A stretch of DNA of 11,754 nt, from the NCBI GenBank assembly GCA_002338255.1, contig DDHX01000062.1:77144-88897 (forward strand), read 5' to 3'. Positions 11,576 to 11,754 of the stretch are shown piece after piece (positions within the stretch are counted from its first letter, which is position 1; every line of letters begins with the position of its first letter). The position numbers and the translations under genes were made by a program. Source of the stretch: Ruminococcaceae bacterium UBA1865 (GTDB taxonomy: Bacteria > Bacillota > Clostridia > Oscillospirales > Acutalibacteraceae). The notes under the pieces were generated by a model. That model was not told where the DNA came from and ran no database searches. It saw only the letters and a program-made list of their open reading frames with translations.

Positions 11576-11754
11576 TTATCTCGTTACGCCTTGTTTGATG
11601 AAGCTTTCCAGTTTGGTCATGTTGCTAATTGTAGGGACTTGTACAGCCGTTAAAGCCGTACCGTTGGTGAGCATATAGCCGGTGCCTTGTTTCCTATCGG
11701 GTAACATGTCGTCTTTGTACTCGTGGAATAACATGTTTTTGCTTTCTTCGCTCA
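11576..11754 (-). CDS. Unidentified element protein, C-terminal 59 residues (runs off right edge)
   Basis: An open frame enters from the right edge on the minus strand and stops at TAA 11576. Visible residues include SEESKNMLFHEYKDDMLPDR, KQGTGYMLTNGTALTAVQVP and TISNMTKLESFIKQGVTR, the last three segments being consecutive. The pattern of a G-x-G-Y turn followed by a short strand ending AVQVP resembles the very C-terminus of FtsK/TraG-like DNA-pumping ATPases in integrative elements, but the piece is too short and no catalytic motif is in view, so this is only a suggestion. It is upstream of the origin and rep on the same strand. Confidence 0.6.
   Translation of the reverse strand, partial: SEESKNMLFHEYKDDMLPDRKQGTGYMLTNGTALTAVQVPTISNMTKLESFIKQGVTR

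Larger units (their letters stand above)
8475..11754 (-). mobile_element. Integrated skin-like element with serine recombinase and CRESS-type replication module (one end only)
   Basis: From the junction inside cotJC to the right edge, all genes lie on the minus strand: an unidentified partial ORF, an origin region with stem-loops, a CRESS-like rep, a 43-aa ORF and the large serine recombinase next to the junction. Recombinase at the boundary and a rolling-circle replication module identify it as an integrative element. Chromosomal cotJC resumes at the left; the right boundary is outside. Direction of cotJC predicts its 5' half and probably cotJA/cotJB on the far side. At least 3.3 kb is present; full size is unknown. 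Confidence 0.78.

Noticed and set aside
1..11754. CRISPR arrays, tRNA or rRNA genes
   Set aside because: No regularly spaced direct repeats, cloverleaf-like sequences or rRNA signatures were seen on reading both strands.

Overview
The window looks like a chromosome segment from a spore-forming, low-to-mid GC Clostridia bacterium (Bacillota). An Oscillospiraceae/Ruminococcaceae-type genome is my guess, not proven. The signs are AGGAGG-type ribosome binding sites, sigma-A promoters (TTGACA-17-TATAAT and close variants), a 6S-like RNA, DegV and DUF1292 proteins, a YjgB-type DUF4309 lipoprotein, and the 3' end of a CotJC-type spore-coat manganese catalase gene.

Left part, ordinary chromosome (1-8270). 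On the + strand lies the end of a pyrD operon: pyrD 3' end, a 49-residue Cys/His-rich protein, a histidine phosphatase, and ruvX, the last two overlapping by 20 nt. An MFS transporter follows, ending in a terminator shared with a convergent degV. Minus-strand DUF1292 is followed by a 6S-like RNA with its own terminator. The stretch between DUF1292 and a + strand MATE transporter is gene-poor. It holds a perfect sigma-A promoter driving what looks like an unassigned structured RNA, a possible decayed mini-gene and a strong terminator. The MATE gene converges, across three large hairpins, on a yjgB-like lipoprotein gene.

Right part, mobile element (about 8475 to the right edge and beyond). On the minus strand at 8271-8474 is the last 67 codons of a cotJC-like gene. 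The coding homology stops abruptly 24 nt from the end of a large serine recombinase gene. Upstream of the recombinase, on the same strand, are a 43-aa small protein and a Rep protein. The Rep has the domain order of eukaryotic circular ssDNA (CRESS) viruses: an HUH nickase followed by a superfamily 3 helicase. Directly upstream of rep is an 11-bp stem-loop. The minus strand reads AAGTATTAC across its loop and first stem base, which fits the CRESS origin consensus NANTATTAC. An unidentified ORF runs off the right edge.

Taken together, this is one end of an integrative element that appears able to replicate by rolling circle. It sits inside a sporulation gene in the manner of the skin element in sigK. 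Excision by the serine recombinase could restore cotJC, but the other boundary and the 5' half of cotJC lie outside the window, so this is inference. No similarity search or folding program was run; family names come from motifs read by eye.
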